Source: Planctomycetales bacterium ZRK34 (GTDB taxonomy: Bacteria; Planctomycetota; Phycisphaerae; Phycisphaerales; Zrk34). Taken from it: a stretch of 64,000 nt of DNA. The notes below the pieces were generated by a model that did no database searches, had not been told where the DNA came from, and saw nothing but the letters and a program-made list of their open reading frames with translations. The position numbers and the translations under genes are program-made. The first letter of the stretch is position 1. Every line of letters starts with the position of its first letter. Below, piece after piece: positions 62,096-64,000 of this stretch. Location of the stretch: the NCBI GenBank assembly GCA_014873095.1, contig CP050848.1, positions 4,709,850 through 4,773,849 of the forward strand, in the 5' to 3' direction.

Positions 62096-62404
62096 TCAGC
62101 GACCGGCGCGACTCTTGGGCTTGGTCTTTGTCTTGGCCGAGGTGGCGACTTTGCCTGCCTTGGCGGTCTTCGACGAATCGCTGCGGCCCTTGTCGCCTTC
62201 TTTCACCTTGGCGACCTGCAGCCGCTGCACATGCTCGGATGCGTACCAGATGCCCTTGGAGTAGGGCCGATGCGACGCCCGAACACAGACAAAGCCCATG
62301 CCGTCTTCATTCTTGACCGCGCAGATTTTGCCTTTGAAATCGCCGGTGATGGGTGCGACCATGTCGCCCTTGCCGAGTTGTAAACCATTAACGTCAAGTA
62401 CCAT
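62096..62404 (-). CDS. Small KOW/SH3-like protein with basic tail
   Basis: A 102-residue protein. Residues 1-62 look like a small SH3-like barrel: LGKGDMVAPITGDFKGKICAV has the KOW-type spacing of a conserved Gly after a charged turn. A linker and a tail of about 40 residues rich in Lys, Ser, Ala and Thr (KTAKAGKVATSAKTKTKPKS) suggest binding to DNA or RNA. I cannot name a family. The ATG at 62404 follows GGAG at 10 bases. It is a single-gene unit ended by a strong terminator. Confidence 0.65.
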   Translation of the reverse strand: MVLDVNGLQLGKGDMVAPITGDFKGKICAVKNEDGMGFVCVRASHRPYSKGIWYASEHVQRLQVAKVKEGDKGRSDSSKTAKAGKVATSAKTKTKPKSRAGR

Positions 62405-62618
62405 ACAGAAAAATCTCCGTCTGTTTGAGCCAGTGCCGCCGGTTAAACCCCAAACCAGCCGCCGAGTGTTTATCATAGGCAGGGCGGTCGAAAATGGCCA
62501 CTCGCCGGGTAAAACTTACCCGCTTTGCGTCGAAAAACGAGGCATTTGAGGGTAGGTTTGCATCATTTATACGTCGCGCGCTATGATCGGGTTCGATGCC
62601 GTTGGAGGAGTTTTTCAG

Positions 62619-63497
62619 TTGAGTCCTCACGACAAAAAACACCGGCGCAAACGCCAGCGGGCCGCTTTCCGCCATGCGGTATTCACACGCGGCGCGGTCC
62701 GCCTGTCCGGTGGTCGGCTCGCTCGTCCCCGCCCCGGTAAGGACTTCGCCGTCAACCATCGCGTCATCGACCTGCCGCGCCTGCCCGACGAGCTCTGCGG
62801 TCTGACCATCACCCATCTGTCCGATCTCCACGTCGGCGAGCTGGTCACACCCGCCCATCTGCCCTACATCGTCGAAGCCGCCAACGCGCTGGAAAGCGAT
62901 CTGATCGCCGTCACCGGTGACTTTGTCGATTTTTCCAACGTGTACCTGCCGGCCATCATCGAGGCGATGAAGCAATTGGCCGCGCCGCTGGGCGTGTACT
63001 TCGTGCTTGGCAACCATGACTTTCTCGACAACGGCCAGCAGGTCGCCGATGCCTTTCTCAAGGCCGGATTAAACCTGCTGTTGAACAACACCGTCGACCT
63101 TGAACACTACGAGAAGCGCATCACCGTCGGCGGCATCAACTGGGCGGATAAACACACACAGATCGCACGCGATGTTCGCGCCACCGTCAACCAGATGCCC
63201 AAGGCCGACCTGCGCCTGCTGTTGGCCCATCACCCGCACGCATTCGACGCCGCCCGCCGGCGCGGGGTCGATCTGACTTTGTCGGGCCACACGCACGGTG
63301 GTCAGGTGCTGCTGTCGAATAAACGCGGCAAGAAAGGTTCGATCGGCCTGGCCAACTTCGGCTTCCGCTACACCCGCGGCCTGTATCAACACGGCGACAG
63401 CCGCCTGTTCGTCAGCTCCGGCGTCGGCTCATGGTTCCCCCTGCGCATCCGCTGCCCCGCTGAGATCACCCGTCTGGAACTGCAGAGTCGGTATTGA
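62619..63497 (+). CDS. Metallophosphoesterase (YkuE-like)
   Basis: A 292-residue calcineurin-like phosphoesterase. The two-metal site is complete: SDLHVG (DxH), TGDFVD (GDxxD), VLGNHDF (GNHD), LLLAHHPHAFD and LSGHTHGGQ. I start it at the TTG at 62619, because GGAGGAG (62604-62610) lies 8 bases upstream; the ATG at 62583 lacks a ribosome site. The resulting N-terminus is basic (HDKKHRRKRQRAAFR), without a clear Tat or Sec signal, unlike YkuE. Relatives cleave phosphodiesters or UDP-lipid intermediates. It converges on the Mrp gene over a palindrome. Confidence 0.88.
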   Translation: MSPHDKKHRRKRQRAAFRHAVFTRGAVRLSGGRLARPRPGKDFAVNHRVIDLPRLPDELCGLTITHLSDLHVGELVTPAHLPYIVEAANALESDLIAVTGDFVDFSNVYLPAIIEAMKQLAAPLGVYFVLGNHDFLDNGQQVADAFLKAGLNLLLNNTVDLEHYEKRITVGGINWADKHTQIARDVRATVNQMPKADLRLLLAHHPHAFDAARRRGVDLTLSGHTHGGQVLLSNKRGKKGSIGLANFGFRYTRGLYQHGDSRLFVSSGVGSWFPLRIRCPAEITRLELQSRY

Positions 63498-63499
63498 TC

Positions 63500-63573
63500 G
63501 TTTAGCGCCGCCGCTGGCGGCGGGCTCTGTTTTTCAGCGCACAGAAAGTCCGCCGCGAGCGGCGGCGCTAAAC
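63500..63573. repeat. Nested palindrome between convergent genes
   Basis: A 24-bp inverted repeat with one mismatch (63500-63523 and 63550-63573, 26-base spacer). Each arm is itself a hairpin; the left arm reads GCCGCC-GCT-GGCGGC. It begins 2 bases after the metallophosphoesterase stop and ends 12 bases before the Mrp stop, so it probably serves both 3' ends. The spacer contains a GTTTTTC tract. Confidence 0.8.
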
Positions 63574-63585
63574 GGGGTGTCGCGA

Positions 63586-64000
63586 TCAGTGAACATTCAG
63601 CGACGGGCCCTGAGCTTCGGTTTCGTGGGCTTCGACCTGTTCGATCAGGTTCGTGACCAGCGTGTCGAGTTCGGCGGCGAGTTGTTTGTCGTCGAAGTTG
63701 GCGGTCGGGTCGCCGGCGTCGGAGTTGGCGCGCAGGGCCATGTTGATCGGGATCTGACCGAGCAAGGGCAGGCTGAGGTTCTCGGCCATCTTCGCGGCGC
63801 CGCCCTTGCCGAAGATGTCGTACTCCTTGCCGTCGTCGCCGATGAAGTAGCTCATGTTTTCGACGACACCAAGCACATCGATGTCGAGTTGGGCGAACAT
63901 CGACGCGGCACGGATCGCATCATCCTGCGCCACGCGCTGCGGCGTGCAGACGATCACCGCGCCCGACAGCGGCACCATCTGCGCCATCGTCAGCGGCACA
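63586..64000 (-). CDS. Mrp/ApbC-type P-loop ATPase, partial
   Basis: The C-terminal 138 or so codons of a gene that continues past the window edge. The frame is open to the last base. GAVIVCTPQRVAQDDAIRAASMF, VLGVVENMSYFIGDDGKEYDIFGKGGA and LLGQIPINMALRANSDAG match the end of the Mrp/NBP35 family of iron-sulfur cluster carriers (MinD/ParA superfamily). The nucleotide-binding P-loop would lie beyond the edge. The CxxC cluster motif seen in many members is not in the visible part. A short Asp/Glu tail ends it. Confidence 0.85.
   Translation of the reverse strand, partial: VPLTMAQMVPLSGAVIVCTPQRVAQDDAIRAASMFAQLDIDVLGVVENMSYFIGDDGKEYDIFGKGGAAKMAENLSLPLLGQIPINMALRANSDAGDPTANFDDKQLAAELDTLVTNLIEQVEAHETEAQGPSLNVH

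Overview
The window is GC-rich, densely coded bacterial chromosome. Several traits point to Planctomycetota, probably Phycisphaerae: four secreted proteins with PEP-CTERM or VPxPA-type C-terminal sorting tags, single type II prepilin-like proteins, ECF sigma plus FecR-like pairs, sulfatases and a DUF1080 protein, an XylR-type AraC regulator, a zinc-type L32 and an S55-peptidase protein outside a spore former. This is inference from gene content; there is no 16S gene in the window. I saw no tRNA, rRNA, CRISPR, transposase or prophage.

Layout. 0-5.4 kb: an ABC-F ATPase, a PEP-CTERM protein, a compositionally atypical secreted beta-propeller protein and an FkbM methyltransferase. 5.4-10.5 kb: a strongly G-rich spacer, then a minus-strand run of a secreted S55-peptidase protein, a beta-propeller protein and rpmH, ending in a terminator. 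10.5-21.9 kb: rnc, a TIM-barrel-like protein, a WYL regulator coupled to dtd, ribE, a lower-GC gene flanked by inverted repeats, a lipoprotein and membrane-protein pair, a short pheT and modABC. 22-29.7 kb: a serine hydrolase, a PEP-CTERM protein, an XylR-like regulator, an orphan histidine kinase, a cold-shock protein with a long leader and a secreted beta-helix protein. 29.9-34.9 kb: pnp and rpsO, serA, and a zinc-ribbon protein.

35-50.4 kb is the most unusual part. Two four-gene modules, one on each strand, have the same order: ECF sigma factor, FecR-like single-pass protein, surface protein with a VPxPA-type tag, and a prepilin-like protein. The stop/start overlaps match in both. In both, a perfect hairpin lies between the surface-protein stop and the prepilin start at nearly identical distances. 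Each module sits next to a secreted protein of a carbohydrate-linked family (DUF1080 or sulfatase). Between them lie priA, a glycosylasparaginase and a sulfatase-like protein that has lost its catalytic residues.

50.5-58.2 kb: a minus-strand HWE kinase / receiver / FliN-like group, then the fatty-acid cluster rpmF-plsX-fabH-fabD-fabG-acpP-fabF. 58.4-64 kb: a membrane-anchored protein, putA, a small basic protein, a metallophosphoesterase and the C-terminal part of an Mrp-type ATPase running off the edge.

A second theme is a set of intergenic palindromes, each arm of which is itself a hairpin (around 2.05, 29.65, 39.4 and 63.5 kb, with simpler relatives elsewhere). One of them lies inside the signal-peptide region of a gene. 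Many starts were moved downstream of the longest open frame where a Shine-Dalgarno sequence, stop/start overlap or signal peptide decides the matter.
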